From Kluyvera ascorbata_C (lineage in GTDB: Bacteria > Pseudomonadota > Gammaproteobacteria > Enterobacterales > Enterobacteriaceae): a stretch of 64,000 nucleotides of DNA. Under the pieces are notes generated by a model, which saw only the letters and a list, made by a program, of their open reading frames with translations, was not told the origin of the DNA and did not search any database. Below, one piece after another: positions 43,256 to 51,995 of the stretch. The translations under genes were made by a program, and so were the position numbers. The stretch is from the NCBI RefSeq assembly GCF_044197065.1, contig NZ_JBIQOI010000008.1:62001-126000 (forward strand). The letters are read 5' to 3'. How positions within the stretch are numbered: the first letter of the stretch is position 1; each line of letters opens with the position of its first letter.

Positions 43256-44758
43256 ATGCTTAAAAGGAAAAAAGTAAAACCGATCACGATTCGTGACGTC
43301 ACCATTATCGACGACGCCAAACTGCGCAAAGCGATTACCGCGGCTTCATTGGGTAATGCGATGGAGTGGTTTGACTTCGGGGTTTATGGGTTTGTGGCCT
43401 ATGCGCTAGGTAAAGTCTTCTTCCCGGATGCCGACCCAAGCGTGCAGATGATTGCCGCGCTGGGTACCTTCTCCGTTCCCTTCCTGATTCGTCCGCTGGG
43501 CGGTTTGTTCTTCGGGATGCTCGGGGATAAATACGGTCGCCAGAAGATCCTTTCCATCACCATTATTATCATGTCCCTCAGTACATTCTGTATTGGTCTT
43601 ATTCCGTCGTACGAGACCATTGGTATCTGGGCACCTATTCTGCTGCTGCTGTGTAAAATGGCGCAGGGCTTCTCGGTCGGTGGTGAATATACCGGGGCGT
43701 CTATCTTTGTGGCCGAATATTCCCCTGACCGTAAGCGCGGTTTCATGGGCAGCTGGCTGGACTTCGGTTCCATTGCCGGGTTCGTGATGGGTGCGGGTCT
43801 GGTGGTTCTGCTTTCCACCGCGGTGGGTGAGGCGAACTTCCTTGATTGGGGCTGGCGTATTCCGTTCTTCGTCGCGCTGCCGTTAGGGATTATCGGTCTC
43901 TATCTGCGTCATGCGTTAGAAGAGACCCCAGCGTTCCAGCAGCACGTGGATAAGCTGGAGCAGGGCGATCGTCAGGGTCTGCAGGATGGGCCAAAGGTTT
44001 CATTTAAAGAGATTGCCACCAAGCACTGGCGTAGCCTGCTGGCGTGTATCGGTCTGGTTATCTCTACCAACGTGACCTACTACATGCTGCTGACCTACAT
44101 GCCGAGCTACCTGTCGCATAACCTGCACTACTCGGAAGACCACGGCGTGCTGATTATCATCGCCATTATGATCGGTATGCTGTTCGTGCAGCCGGTGATG
44201 GGACTGCTGAGTGACCGGTTTGGTCGTCGTCCGTTTATCGTTGTCGGTAGCATCGCGCTGCTGGTGTTCTCGATTCCGGCCTTTATGCTGATTAACAGCA
44301 ACTCGATTGGCCTGATTTTCTCCGGTCTGCTGGTGCTGGCGGTGATCCTGAACTGCTTCACCGGGGTGATGGCGTCGTCGTTACCGGCGATGTTCCCGAC
44401 CCATATCCGCTACAGTGCGCTGGCGAGTGCGTTTAATATCTCGGTGCTGGTTGCCGGTGTAACGCCAACCCTGGCCGCCTGGCTGGTGGAGTCGACGCAG
44501 GACCTGATGATGCCGGCTTACTACCTGATGGTGGTGGCGGTGATCGGCCTGATGACTGGCGTGATGATGAAAGAGACCGCGAATCGACCGCTGAAAGGCG
44601 CGACGCCTGCGGCATCGGATATGGCCGAAGCGAAGGAGATTCTCCAGGAGCATCACGACCATATTGAGCATAAGATTGAAGATATTGATGCCGAAATTGC
44701 CGCGCTGCAGGAGAAACGCTCGCAGCTCGTGATGCAGCATCCGAAGATTAACGACTAA
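43256..44758 (+). CDS. proP: ProP proline/glycine betaine:proton osmosensing symporter
   Basis: MFS osmosensor-transporter, 500 residues as in E. coli. Twelve membrane helices, with GNAMEWFDFGVYGFVA in helix I and GDKYGRQKILSIT and SDRFGRRPFIV as the MFS loop motifs. The cytoplasmic C-terminal tail forms an antiparallel coiled coil (EAKEILQEHHDHIEHKIEDIDAEIAALQEKRSQL), which tunes osmotic activation. ATG follows GAGGAAAACC. Confidence 0.97.
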   Translation: MLKRKKVKPITIRDVTIIDDAKLRKAITAASLGNAMEWFDFGVYGFVAYALGKVFFPDADPSVQMIAALGTFSVPFLIRPLGGLFFGMLGDKYGRQKILSITIIIMSLSTFCIGLIPSYETIGIWAPILLLLCKMAQGFSVGGEYTGASIFVAEYSPDRKRGFMGSWLDFGSIAGFVMGAGLVVLLSTAVGEANFLDWGWRIPFFVALPLGIIGLYLRHALEETPAFQQHVDKLEQGDRQGLQDGPKVSFKEIATKHWRSLLACIGLVISTNVTYYMLLTYMPSYLSHNLHYSEDHGVLIIIAIMIGMLFVQPVMGLLSDRFGRRPFIVVGSIALLVFSIPAFMLINSNSIGLIFSGLLVLAVILNCFTGVMASSLPAMFPTHIRYSALASAFNISVLVAGVTPTLAAWLVESTQDLMMPAYYLMVVAVIGLMTGVMMKETANRPLKGATPAASDMAEAKEILQEHHDHIEHKIEDIDAEIAALQEKRSQLVMQHPKIND

Positions 44759-44768
44759 ACCGTGCCCG

Positions 44769-44820
44769 CTCCCGGGCTACCATCCCGTAGCCCGGCCAAG
44801 CGAAGCGCCGCCGGGATAAG
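44769..44820. repeat. REP-like element after proP
   Basis: CCCGGGCTACCATCCCGTAGCCCGG and GGCCAAGCGAAGCGCCGCCGGG units of the GTAGCCCGG type. Confidence 0.75.
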
Positions 44821-44837
44821 CACCGAAATAGACCAAT

Positions 44838-44875
44838 AAAAACCCCGGCCTTGTCGAAATGCCGGGGTTTTTTTA
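44838..44875. terminator. Bidirectional terminator between proP and the HlyD-like gene
   Basis: AAACCCCGGC / GCCGGGGTTT stem with A-tract on one side and seven T on the other, serving both convergent genes. Confidence 0.9.
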
Positions 44876-44878
44876 TGC

Positions 44879-46243
44879 TTATCGTTCGCGGAACGCCTCC
44901 GCGCGGGCGCGCAGAATCGGCTTTAACAGATAGGCAAGAATGGTTTTCTTGCCGGTAATTATATCCACCGAGGCCACCATCCCCGGAATAATAATCAGCG
45001 GATTTTCATCGCTGCCAAGATGATTTTTCTCGGTACGCAGACGAATCACGTAGAAACTTTTCCCCTCTTTATCCGTCACCGTATCCGGGCTTATCTGCTC
45101 GAGTTTACCCTTCAGCCCACCATAGATGGTGTAGTCGTAGGCGGTGAACTTCACGACGGCCTCCTGGCCGGGACGCAGAAAGGCGATGTCCTGCGGACGG
45201 ATTTTGGCTTCGACCAGCAGGGTGTCATCCAGCGGCACGATTTCCACAATATCGTTACCCGGCTGAATAACGCCGCCGATGGTGTTGACCATCAGTTGCT
45301 GAACGATACCGCGAACCGGCGAGGTGACGAGCGTACGGTTAACCCGGTCCTCAATCGCTTTTCCAGACGCTTCGGTTTTACTGAGATCGGTACGCGCTTC
45401 ATTGAGCTGCGACAGCGCCTCGCTGCGGTAGCGACCACGCGCTTCCCCCATTTTGCTCTCAATCTCTTTAATCGCCGCCTGCGCGCGTGGTACCGCCAGC
45501 GTCACCGACTCCAACTGCCCACGGGTTTCTACCTCAGAGCGGCGCAGACGCAGCACCTCAACCTTTGAGATAGCCCCTTTGGCAACCAGCGGCTCAGACA
45601 GGCTGATTTCCTGCTGTAGCAGACCCAGGCTACGACGGTACTGTTCGGCTTTGGCCTGGTAGTCCAGCAGCTCCTGTTTTTTCTGCACCAGCTGTTCATT
45701 GAGGCCGGATAGCTCGCTCTGAATGCGTTTGTTCACGCTGGCAAAAAGCGCCAATTCACCGTCCGCGATATCCGGGGATTTCGCCATGATATTGGGCGAC
45801 AGCGTTAGGGTTTCTTTGCCCTCGACCTGGGCGGTCAGACGCTGAATACGTGCCTCCAGCGCTAGCCGGTCGGCTTCCGATTCCCCGGCATTAGAACGAA
45901 AGCGGGTATCGTCCAGACGCAGCAGCGGCGCACCTGCGTTGACCACTTCCCCTTCATGCACGAAAACTTCCGCGACAATCCCCCCTTCCAGGTTCTGGAT
46001 TTTTTGCAGCCGTGAGGAGGGGATCGCCTTACCATCGCCGCGCGTTACTTCGTCAATTTCGGCAAGGGCGGCCCACGCAATCATGATGATAAAGAAGCCG
46101 AGGATGGCCCATAGCGTGATGCGCACCACTCGCGGGGAGTCGTCGATCAGCGCTTTGTTTACCTCGTTGGCGGCCAGGGTTGAGGTATTTTTATCACCCA
46201 AAAGCCATGCTTTCAGGCGGTTGATTCGGTTAGCGTTGCGCAT
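44879..46243 (-). CDS. Type I secretion periplasmic adaptor (HlyD/LapC family)
   Basis: Membrane-fusion protein of a type I secretion system, 454 residues. Cytoplasmic tail about 1-38, single membrane anchor about 39-62 (VVRITLWAILGFFIIMIAWAALAEI). The lipoyl half-motif GGIVAEVFVHEGEVVNAGAPLLRLDDT is next, then a long coiled-coil hairpin (about 120-290) and the closing RTLVTSPVRGIVQQLMVNTIGGVIQPG. It would link an inner-membrane ABC exporter to the TolC-like channel encoded upstream. The ABC gene that should precede it survives only as a C-terminal remnant 4 bases upstream. Similar to LapC/BapD of giant-adhesin systems. Confidence 0.9.
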   Translation of the reverse strand: MRNANRINRLKAWLLGDKNTSTLAANEVNKALIDDSPRVVRITLWAILGFFIIMIAWAALAEIDEVTRGDGKAIPSSRLQKIQNLEGGIVAEVFVHEGEVVNAGAPLLRLDDTRFRSNAGESEADRLALEARIQRLTAQVEGKETLTLSPNIMAKSPDIADGELALFASVNKRIQSELSGLNEQLVQKKQELLDYQAKAEQYRRSLGLLQQEISLSEPLVAKGAISKVEVLRLRRSEVETRGQLESVTLAVPRAQAAIKEIESKMGEARGRYRSEALSQLNEARTDLSKTEASGKAIEDRVNRTLVTSPVRGIVQQLMVNTIGGVIQPGNDIVEIVPLDDTLLVEAKIRPQDIAFLRPGQEAVVKFTAYDYTIYGGLKGKLEQISPDTVTDKEGKSFYVIRLRTEKNHLGSDENPLIIIPGMVASVDIITGKKTILAYLLKPILRARAEAFRER

Positions 46244-46247
46244 GAAT

Positions 46248-46334
46248 TTATCCTTTTTTCAGTGCGTTTATGACGCTCTCTTTCGGGCTGTCTGCAATGG
46301 ACTTACCGTTGTTGAGGATAATCAGGCGGGGAGG
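46248..46334 (-). pseudogene. Remnant of type I secretion ABC transporter (last ~27 codons)
   Basis: Reading the minus strand from about 46334 to the TAA at 46248 gives PRLIILNNGKSIADSPKESVINALKKG. This is the characteristic C-terminus of T1SS ABC exporters (LapB/PrtD-like: RLIVL..G.IVADGP...V..AL..G). The frame upstream hits a stop at 46373 after non-homologous codons, so about 700 codons are missing. It sits exactly where the exporter gene is expected, between the TolC-like and HlyD-like genes, 4 bases before the HlyD start. Confidence 0.75.
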
Positions 46335-46417
46335 TCGCATGTTCAGGTGAATCAGTATAAGACGCCATAATCAGACCTTATAAGCCATCAACAGGTTCGA
46401 ATTGCTTAAAGCCTATA

Positions 46418-46450
46418 ACGGGCTACCCCACCGCAGAGTGGCATAGCCCG
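46418..46450 (-). terminator. Hairpin after the TolC-like gene
   Basis: GGGCTA...TAGCCC outer stem with inner CCAC/GTGG, just downstream of the TolC-like stop. No clear U-tail. Confidence 0.35.
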
Positions 46451-46463
46451 CAGGTCCAAATCG

Positions 46464-47819
46464 TTACTTCAGTTCCGGTAAATTGGCATGTGCGCTTTGC
46501 TGTTCCTCAACGGGCTGTGCCGCCGTGGGGGCCTGAATATTAAGCTGTTTTAACAGGTCGCCAATGCGGGCGTTGATACGGTAGGTGGTGAACATTTCCA
46601 CGAACTGCATTTCGACGTAGCGGCGCTGGGCGTTGAACACTTCGTTTTCGCTGTCCAGCATATCCAGCAGGCTACGTTCGCCGATGCTGAACTGCTCCTG
46701 GTAGGCGGTGCGTACCACGGCGCTGCGATCGGCGTAATCTTTAGCGATAGGTACCTGCTGTCTGGCGTTCTGCCAGGCGTTCCAGGACAGGCGCAGCTCT
46801 TCATCAAGCTGACGCAGTGCGTTACGTTTTACGTCCTGCGCTTCCTGCATTTTGTAGGCATAGGATGAGAGCTGGGCTTTATCGCTGCCGCCGTTGAACA
46901 GGTTGTAGTTCATGCGAACCATGGCCTGCCATTCCTGATCGTGGCCGCGAGTGCCATCGACGTTGTTGTCCATTCGACGGCCAAGGTCGATATCCACGCT
47001 TGGGTAGAAGCGGGATTTCGCCGCTTCGTACTGCTGGCGGGTGGCTTCAACGTCGGCATCGGCCTGTTTCAGCAGCGGACTGTTTTCCAGCATTTGCTTG
47101 CGTGCTTCAGCCTGGGAAGCCGGAACTTTAGTGGTCATTGGCATCGACAGACCGGAGGCCTCTTTACCCACCACGCTGTAGTAGTTGGCCTGAGCATCTT
47201 CAAGGTTGGTCTGCTCGGTCAGCAGGTTGTTGCGAGCCTGTGCCAGACGCGCCTGTGCCTGCTCATAGTCGGCCTTACGGCCAACGCCCTGTTCGGTGCG
47301 CAGACGAATCTGATCGAAAACGCGCTCGTGGCTGGTGAGATTACTTTGCGCCAGTTGCACCATTTTTTGACGCATCAGCACGTCCAGGTAGCTTTGAATC
47401 GCGTTCAGCGCGGTGACTTCACTGGTGTTCATCACCGAGAACGCGCGGGAGTTGACGGTCGCTTTTTGCCGGGCGACTTCGCTGGTGGTGGCAAAGCCGT
47501 TAAACACGTTCTGGCGCAGATTGAGGCTGGATTCACTGCGATTCAGGTTACGATGGTGGTCGTTTGCCGCCCGGGTGCTGGAGTTATCGGTCTGCTCCCA
47601 ACCGGTACCGGCGGACAGGTTTAACGTGGGTAAGTATCCCCCTTTTGCCGCACGGAGATCTTCGTCGGCAGAGTAACGGCTGTTAACGGAGGCGCTTACC
47701 TGTGGATGCCACAGCAAACTGTCTTTGACCGCCTGTTCTAACGTTGCTGCGCTGACGTTGTTAGCGAACAGCAGCGGCAGAGAGAGGCTGGTTAATACCC
47801 GAATGTGTTTTTTCATCAT
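46464..47819 (-). CDS. TolC family outer membrane channel (LapE/BapB-like)
   Basis: Outer-membrane efflux/secretion channel of a type I system, 451 residues. Signal peptide MMKKHIRVLTSLSLPLLFANNVSA. Two OEP repeats: residues about 25-215 (ATLEQAVKDSLLWHPQVSASVNSRYSADEDLRAAKGGYLPTLNL) and about 240-425 (SPLLKQADADVEATRQQYEAAKSRFYPSVDIDL, ending SLLDMLDSENEVFNAQRRYVEMQF). The start is either of two adjacent ATGs (47819 or 47816). Part of the adhesin secretion locus with the HlyD-like gene. Confidence 0.9.
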   Translation of the reverse strand: MMKKHIRVLTSLSLPLLFANNVSAATLEQAVKDSLLWHPQVSASVNSRYSADEDLRAAKGGYLPTLNLSAGTGWEQTDNSSTRAANDHHRNLNRSESSLNLRQNVFNGFATTSEVARQKATVNSRAFSVMNTSEVTALNAIQSYLDVLMRQKMVQLAQSNLTSHERVFDQIRLRTEQGVGRKADYEQAQARLAQARNNLLTEQTNLEDAQANYYSVVGKEASGLSMPMTTKVPASQAEARKQMLENSPLLKQADADVEATRQQYEAAKSRFYPSVDIDLGRRMDNNVDGTRGHDQEWQAMVRMNYNLFNGGSDKAQLSSYAYKMQEAQDVKRNALRQLDEELRLSWNAWQNARQQVPIAKDYADRSAVVRTAYQEQFSIGERSLLDMLDSENEVFNAQRRYVEMQFVEMFTTYRINARIGDLLKQLNIQAPTAAQPVEEQQSAHANLPELK

Positions 47820-47849
47820 GTCATCCTTTTCTTGTGTTCATTTCCCTTG

Positions 47850-47867
47850 CTGGTGGGGGGCCACCAG
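47850..47867. other. Perfect hairpin upstream of the TolC-like gene
   Basis: CTGGTGG-GGGG-CCACCAG, 7-bp stem, 31 bases upstream of the TolC-like start. It may be a leftover terminator from the deleted adhesin gene. Confidence 0.5.
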
Positions 47868-47904
47868 AGGCGAGGTCGAGGCAAAAAACAAAATTGTTGC
47901 TGCC

Positions 47905-47994
47905 TTACATCGGCAATCTCCTGCTCCCATCAGGAGAAATAGCGAACGCTTTCCCGGCGTTCGCTTTAATTGTTCCGTTTACATCAGCCATCAT
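47905..47994 (-). pseudogene. Probable N-terminal stub of a giant Lap-type adhesin
   Basis: A 29-codon frame starts at ATG 47994 (or 47991) with a strong ribosome site (AAGAGGA, 5 bases) and encodes MMADVNGTIKANAGKAFAISPDG followed by SRRLPM and a stop. The pattern VNG-x6-G-x-A-x-AISPDG-x-R-x-L resembles the start of the retention module of LapA-type adhesins (G.V.AVSPEG..R.L..GD). It then stops where the family continues for thousands of residues. Upstream is an 870-bp promoter-like AT-rich stretch, downstream a terminator-like hairpin and tolC. Interpreted as an internally deleted adhesin gene. A leader peptide is the alternative. Confidence 0.5.
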
Positions 47995-48000
47995 TTATTC

Positions 48001-48687
48001 CTCTTAATTTTCGTGAACGCATCCATTCGTTCATACCAGCACAGTCAATAAAAAACGGATATCTCATACGTTTGTGTGTGCGCTGATAGTATTCCAGGTG
48101 TCTCGTAGATATGAGGTCTGGTAAATAAAGAGTCTGGCTATGTTTATAAAGTAATACGCAAGATAAACGGTTTCTTTGATTTTAATGTCGATTTTGTAAG
48201 GATTTTCTGTAAAAAAATTATTGGCTAAAAATAAAAGTATAAAGATAAGTCTTTGACTGTCTATATTGTGTTGTTTTTAAAAGGCAAATGAAATGGCTAA
48301 TCAGAGGTGTATCTGTAGAGTAATATCAATATTTGACGTCGATTTATAGTGATTAATAATTTTATGATTTTATTTAACTGCTATATGGACTATGCCATTC
48401 ATCTGTAATTCATTGATTTATAATGCTCTTTCTAGCTATGGGAACAGGTGTGTACGGATGCTAATAGTTTTGTACCACTTATTGCTGTTTCAGGCATTAA
48501 TTTTTCTACTAATAGTCTGATCGTGTCATTAATGTATTAGCGACATTAACTATTTTTACCTGGTTAATATATTGATGTATTAAAGGCATGCATATTTCGT
48601 ATTCGCCATGCATGTGTTTTATCAGCGGGATGGGAAAGTTTTCAGGCACAAACATGATGTGCCTGAATAAATAAAGACAATTTTTTC
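48001..48687. other. AT-rich non-coding region upstream of the adhesin stub
   Basis: Strongly AT-rich relative to flanking genes, without a credible ORF on either strand. Probably the regulatory region of the former adhesin gene. An inverted repeat TTCAGGCAC/GTGCCTGAA (48641-48667) lies just past the lapG-lapD-113-residue-protein unit. Confidence 0.5.
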
Positions 48688-49029
48688 TTATATTAAGCGC
48701 ACGTCATCATCGCTGATAAGCCCTTCCAGGCCGCCTAGCGTTTGGCGAGCCTGTGCGCGGTTAAGCAGTTTGCTTTGGGCGGCAGCAGGGAGGTCGGTAA
48801 TGCTGATAACGCCTTTGCTCATCAACACTTCGATAAGATCCTCCAGTACGCGCACCATGTTCAGGTCGCTCTGCTGCAATTGTTGAATCGTCGAGGCGCG
48901 AAGCTCGCTCACCTTAAGCCAATCGCTGATTTCCCCTGTGGTCACTTCGCTGATTTCGGTCATACCGCTGAATTCCGCGGTCTCGACCCGAACTATCCGC
49001 CCGTCGTCATCACGTTCTATAAAATGCAT
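48688..49029 (-). CDS. Small conserved protein of unknown function after lapD
   Basis: 113 residues from the ATG at 49029 (AGGAGAG ribosome site), overlapping the lapD end by 20 bases. Starts MHFIERDDDGRIVRVETAEFSG, a pattern I associate with small proteins sometimes annotated as tryptophan synthase beta-like, followed by a helical region (SDLNMVRVLEDLIEVLMSKGVISITDLPAAAQSKLLNRAQAR). No signal or membrane segment. Translational coupling to lapD suggests a role in the Lap regulatory circuit. Function unknown. Confidence 0.75.
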   Translation of the reverse strand: MHFIERDDDGRIVRVETAEFSGMTEISEVTTGEISDWLKVSELRASTIQQLQQSDLNMVRVLEDLIEVLMSKGVISITDLPAAAQSKLLNRAQARQTLGGLEGLISDDDVRLI

Positions 49030-50983
49030 GGCTGCTCTCCTGAGTGTTTTGTAGTGTGCCAGCGTCGCTAAAGTAACGCCCCATTGCGCCATACAGGCCG
49101 ATGTTTTCCAGTACCGCCAGCTCGCCTTCGGTTTCGACGCGCTCGGCGATGAGCGGCAGGTCAATTTGCCGCGTAGCCCAGTAAATGGCTTCGATAAACA
49201 GCTTCTTATCTTCTTCTTCGTTGATGCGGTGAATGTAGCCACCGTCCACTTTGATCCAGGCGAGCCCCCACTGCGGCAGATTGCCAATCAGATGGAAGCG
49301 GCCGCCAAAGTGCTGGATCCCCAGGCCACAGCCCAGATCCTGTAATTTTTTCACCAGGATGCTGACGCGCTCGGGATCCGGCAGCTCGTTTTCATCCAGC
49401 TCCAGCGTCAACCGTGGCGTCAGATGGCGCAAGCCTTTCAGCGGCTTAAGCAGTGCGTTCAGGCTTTCATCATCGGCCACGCTTTCGCCGCTAATGCTGA
49501 GGGCAAACTCATGCCGGCTGCTTTCCATGGCACGCAGGGTCTGCTTAAGCATGACGATATCCATTTTGCGGCTGAGAGACAGGCGGCGAACCCAGGGAAT
49601 AAAGCGCCCCGCCGGGATGATTTCGCCTTCATCGGTCTGGATACGCGCCAGAATTTTGTTATGCAAAACAATGCGTTTGTTATTGCACTGGTACACCGGC
49701 TGCGCGTAAAGCTCGAAGGCTTCTTTATCCAGAACGGTGGTCAAACGGTGATGCCACTGATGGTGGTCTTCATCTACCTGCTTCGCGGTGGCCTGTGGGT
49801 CGACGAATGAGCGCATATCCGTTTCGGTCGCGACCAGTATCTGATCTGCCTGGCGCAGCAAAGTTTGCGGTGAATCGCCATAGTGAAAGGCGACGTCGAC
49901 AAAGTGGGCGACGGGGTCAACGTCACTCAGGCCTGTTTCATACAGCGCTTTGAGCTGAGTGCTAAGCGAGCTGGCGAAATGTTCCATCTCGGTGGGCAGC
50001 ACCGGGTCAGTGAGAATGGCAAATTCGCCGCCGCGTACGCGAGCGACAAAGCCTTCATTAAGGAAAAAGCGCTGCTGCAGGGTGATAAGAATCTCACCGA
50101 TATTCTTCAATAGTTTATCGGTATTGACGCCGCCGAGTCGTTGGTTGAGGCCCATCAGGTCCTGCACGCGTAGTAAGATAAGATTCCCGTCCGCGTTTTC
50201 TTCGTCGCTCAAGCGGGTCTGGAATTTAATATCAAACGCCCGGCGGTTATTCAGCCCGGTCAGGCTGTCGTTATAGGCCTCCTGACGCAGCGTTTCGGTG
50301 CGTTTGGCCTGCTCGCTGAACAGCGCTTTTAGCTGCGTGACCATCATGTTGGTGGCTTCAACCACCCGGCGAAGCTCCGGCGTTTTCGGTAGGGCGGGGA
50401 TACTTAAAAATTCACGGCGGCTGATGGCCGTTGCCTGTTCGACGATATAATTCAGCGGACGCAGGCGATTTCGCAGCAAGAACATCGCGCCCAGAATACA
50501 CAGCACGCTACAGCCGCTGAGCCACAGCAGGCTAGCCACCAGGCTGCTCCACAAACGCGCCAGCGCAAACATCGGGTGGCTGACCACTTCCACGCGCGCC
50601 GCCTGGCTCCAGCCGCGCATCACAATAGCTTCACCTTGTCCTGGGTCCAGATGCACCATGCGGACAAACCAGGCCGGAACATTGGCGCTTGGCGGCACGT
50701 TCTGGCGCTCGATAATTGGCTGGCCGCTTTTAATATCAATGACCTGGATGCGGTAGAAATAGCCGCTATCAAAAATGGAGTTAACCATGAGCTCCGTCAT
50801 CACCGGATCGTCGATATGCGCCGTCAGCGACAGCCCAAGGGCGGTGGCGGCATCCTGGGCATGAGCGCTGAGCTGGTTGTAATACTGTTCGCGCGAGCTC
50901 TCCAGCGTGGCAAAAAAATTGCCGCAGAATATAGTGAAGGTAAACAGACAGATGCCAATCAGTAGCTGTTTATAAAGGGACAT
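49010..50983 (-). CDS. lapD: LapD-type c-di-GMP receptor (degenerate GGDEF-EAL)
   Basis: Inner-membrane receptor that, when c-di-GMP is bound, sequesters the periplasmic protease LapG and so keeps the adhesin on the cell surface. 657 residues. N-terminal helix (about 5-25), periplasmic LapD_MoxY domain with the RGWSQ motif (Trp125, the residue that contacts LapG), second helix (about 145-170), HAMP, degenerate GGDEF (RGGEF at 317-321) and degenerate EAL (HNKILAR in place of EALLR). Both enzymatic motifs are broken, as expected for a receptor. Starts 9 bases after lapG. Confidence 0.93.
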   Translation of the reverse strand: MSLYKQLLIGICLFTFTIFCGNFFATLESSREQYYNQLSAHAQDAATALGLSLTAHIDDPVMTELMVNSIFDSGYFYRIQVIDIKSGQPIIERQNVPPSANVPAWFVRMVHLDPGQGEAIVMRGWSQAARVEVVSHPMFALARLWSSLVASLLWLSGCSVLCILGAMFLLRNRLRPLNYIVEQATAISRREFLSIPALPKTPELRRVVEATNMMVTQLKALFSEQAKRTETLRQEAYNDSLTGLNNRRAFDIKFQTRLSDEENADGNLILLRVQDLMGLNQRLGGVNTDKLLKNIGEILITLQQRFFLNEGFVARVRGGEFAILTDPVLPTEMEHFASSLSTQLKALYETGLSDVDPVAHFVDVAFHYGDSPQTLLRQADQILVATETDMRSFVDPQATAKQVDEDHHQWHHRLTTVLDKEAFELYAQPVYQCNNKRIVLHNKILARIQTDEGEIIPAGRFIPWVRRLSLSRKMDIVMLKQTLRAMESSRHEFALSISGESVADDESLNALLKPLKGLRHLTPRLTLELDENELPDPERVSILVKKLQDLGCGLGIQHFGGRFHLIGNLPQWGLAWIKVDGGYIHRINEEEDKKLFIEAIYWATRQIDLPLIAERVETEGELAVLENIGLYGAMGRYFSDAGTLQNTQESSHAFYRT

Positions 50984-50992
50984 GGCTGAATC

Positions 50993-51694
50993 CTATTCAT
51001 TAATGACAAATCCTTCTGCACGCATCCTGGTGAGAAGATCCTGCCAGCGAGAGAGCTTTTTGCTGTCGCCGACACGTTTGCTGCCGTTTGCCTGCGGGAT
51101 CCAGAGACCTTCACCGTTAAAGGAATAAACGGGAAGCAGGTCACTGCGCGCGGAGGCGGGTAATATGTTGGGTTTAAGGTTATCAAGCACTAACGGAACG
51201 GCATCAGGCGTGGAATACCAGGTTAAGACCATATGGGCCTGGTTAAGCTGTAAAGCTTTAACATAGGTAATTCTTAACTGGCTGGCGGGAACGCCCAGTT
51301 GCCGTAGCGTAAAATATTTGGCGATGGCGTAGTCTTCGCAATCACCAGCTCCCTTGCGTAACGCCTCAACCGGGGTTGCCCAATAATCCTGCTGACCCCA
51401 TACCGAAATATCATCGGTAAACCGAATTCGGGAATTAAAAAACTGATTCACGCGGTTCAGCGTGGCGCGAATATCGCTCGACGGCGTCTGCTTAAGCAGC
51501 GCTTCCCAGGCGTCTATATGGCGTTGTGCGGTGGGCGTCGTCGGGCCATAAAGTCGCTGGGTACGCGAATTAATGGTATTAAAATCCCAGCCCGCGCCCA
51601 GATTTGGCGCGACCAAAAGCAACAGCGCCAGTAGCGATGGAAGCCATCGTTTCTGGAGACTGAGAGGACTAACGCTGGCCGAACGCCATGTCAT
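50993..51694 (-). CDS. lapG: LapG-type periplasmic cysteine protease
   Basis: Bacterial transglutaminase-like cysteine protease (DUF920/LapG) that cleaves LapA-type adhesins near their N-terminal di-alanine to release them. 233 residues, with signal peptide about 1-34. The catalytic triad is visible as Cys119 (GAGDCEDYA), His154 (NQAHMVL) and Asp171 (LVLDNL). First gene of the lapG-lapD-small protein unit. Its target adhesin is not intact in this window. Confidence 0.93.
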   Translation of the reverse strand: MTWRSASVSPLSLQKRWLPSLLALLLLVAPNLGAGWDFNTINSRTQRLYGPTTPTAQRHIDAWEALLKQTPSSDIRATLNRVNQFFNSRIRFTDDISVWGQQDYWATPVEALRKGAGDCEDYAIAKYFTLRQLGVPASQLRITYVKALQLNQAHMVLTWYSTPDAVPLVLDNLKPNILPASARSDLLPVYSFNGEGLWIPQANGSKRVGDSKKLSRWQDLLTRMRAEGFVINE

Positions 51695-51995
51695 TACGTC
51701 ATGCCTGCAGGCTGTTGAAAGGCCCGTTGAATGTGCGCAATTAAATAATGCAGTGACATTTATTCTCCTTGCTGCGCGATGAGATCCCTGTAAAACGTCG
51801 CTTTAGCCAGAATAACATTATGTCTGTGGATTTGGGGATGCCTCCGAAACGGAATAGGTGAGGTTCCAGCTATCATGGTGAATGTACAGGCATTTATTAT
51901 TCATTAATTATTTTTTAGTATTTTTTAAATGCATAAAAAATACTAAGCGTTATATCTGAGTTATCGGCTATTTTCAGGAATAACGTAGCGCTTTT
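51695..51995. other. Intergenic region between lapG and the LysR gene
   Basis: 301 bp, AT-rich, both flanking genes on the minus strand. Contains an 11-bp inverted repeat TAGTATTTTTT / AAAAAATACTA (51916-51945), a likely transcription terminator for the LysR gene because T-runs follow on the upper strand and A/T tracts on both. No ORF seen. Confidence 0.5.

Noticed and set aside
49010..50983. LapD homologue considered as an active diguanylate cyclase/phosphodiesterase
   Set aside because: Both GGDEF (RGGEF) and EAL (NKILAR) motifs are degenerate and the periplasmic GWxQ motif marks a LapD receptor.
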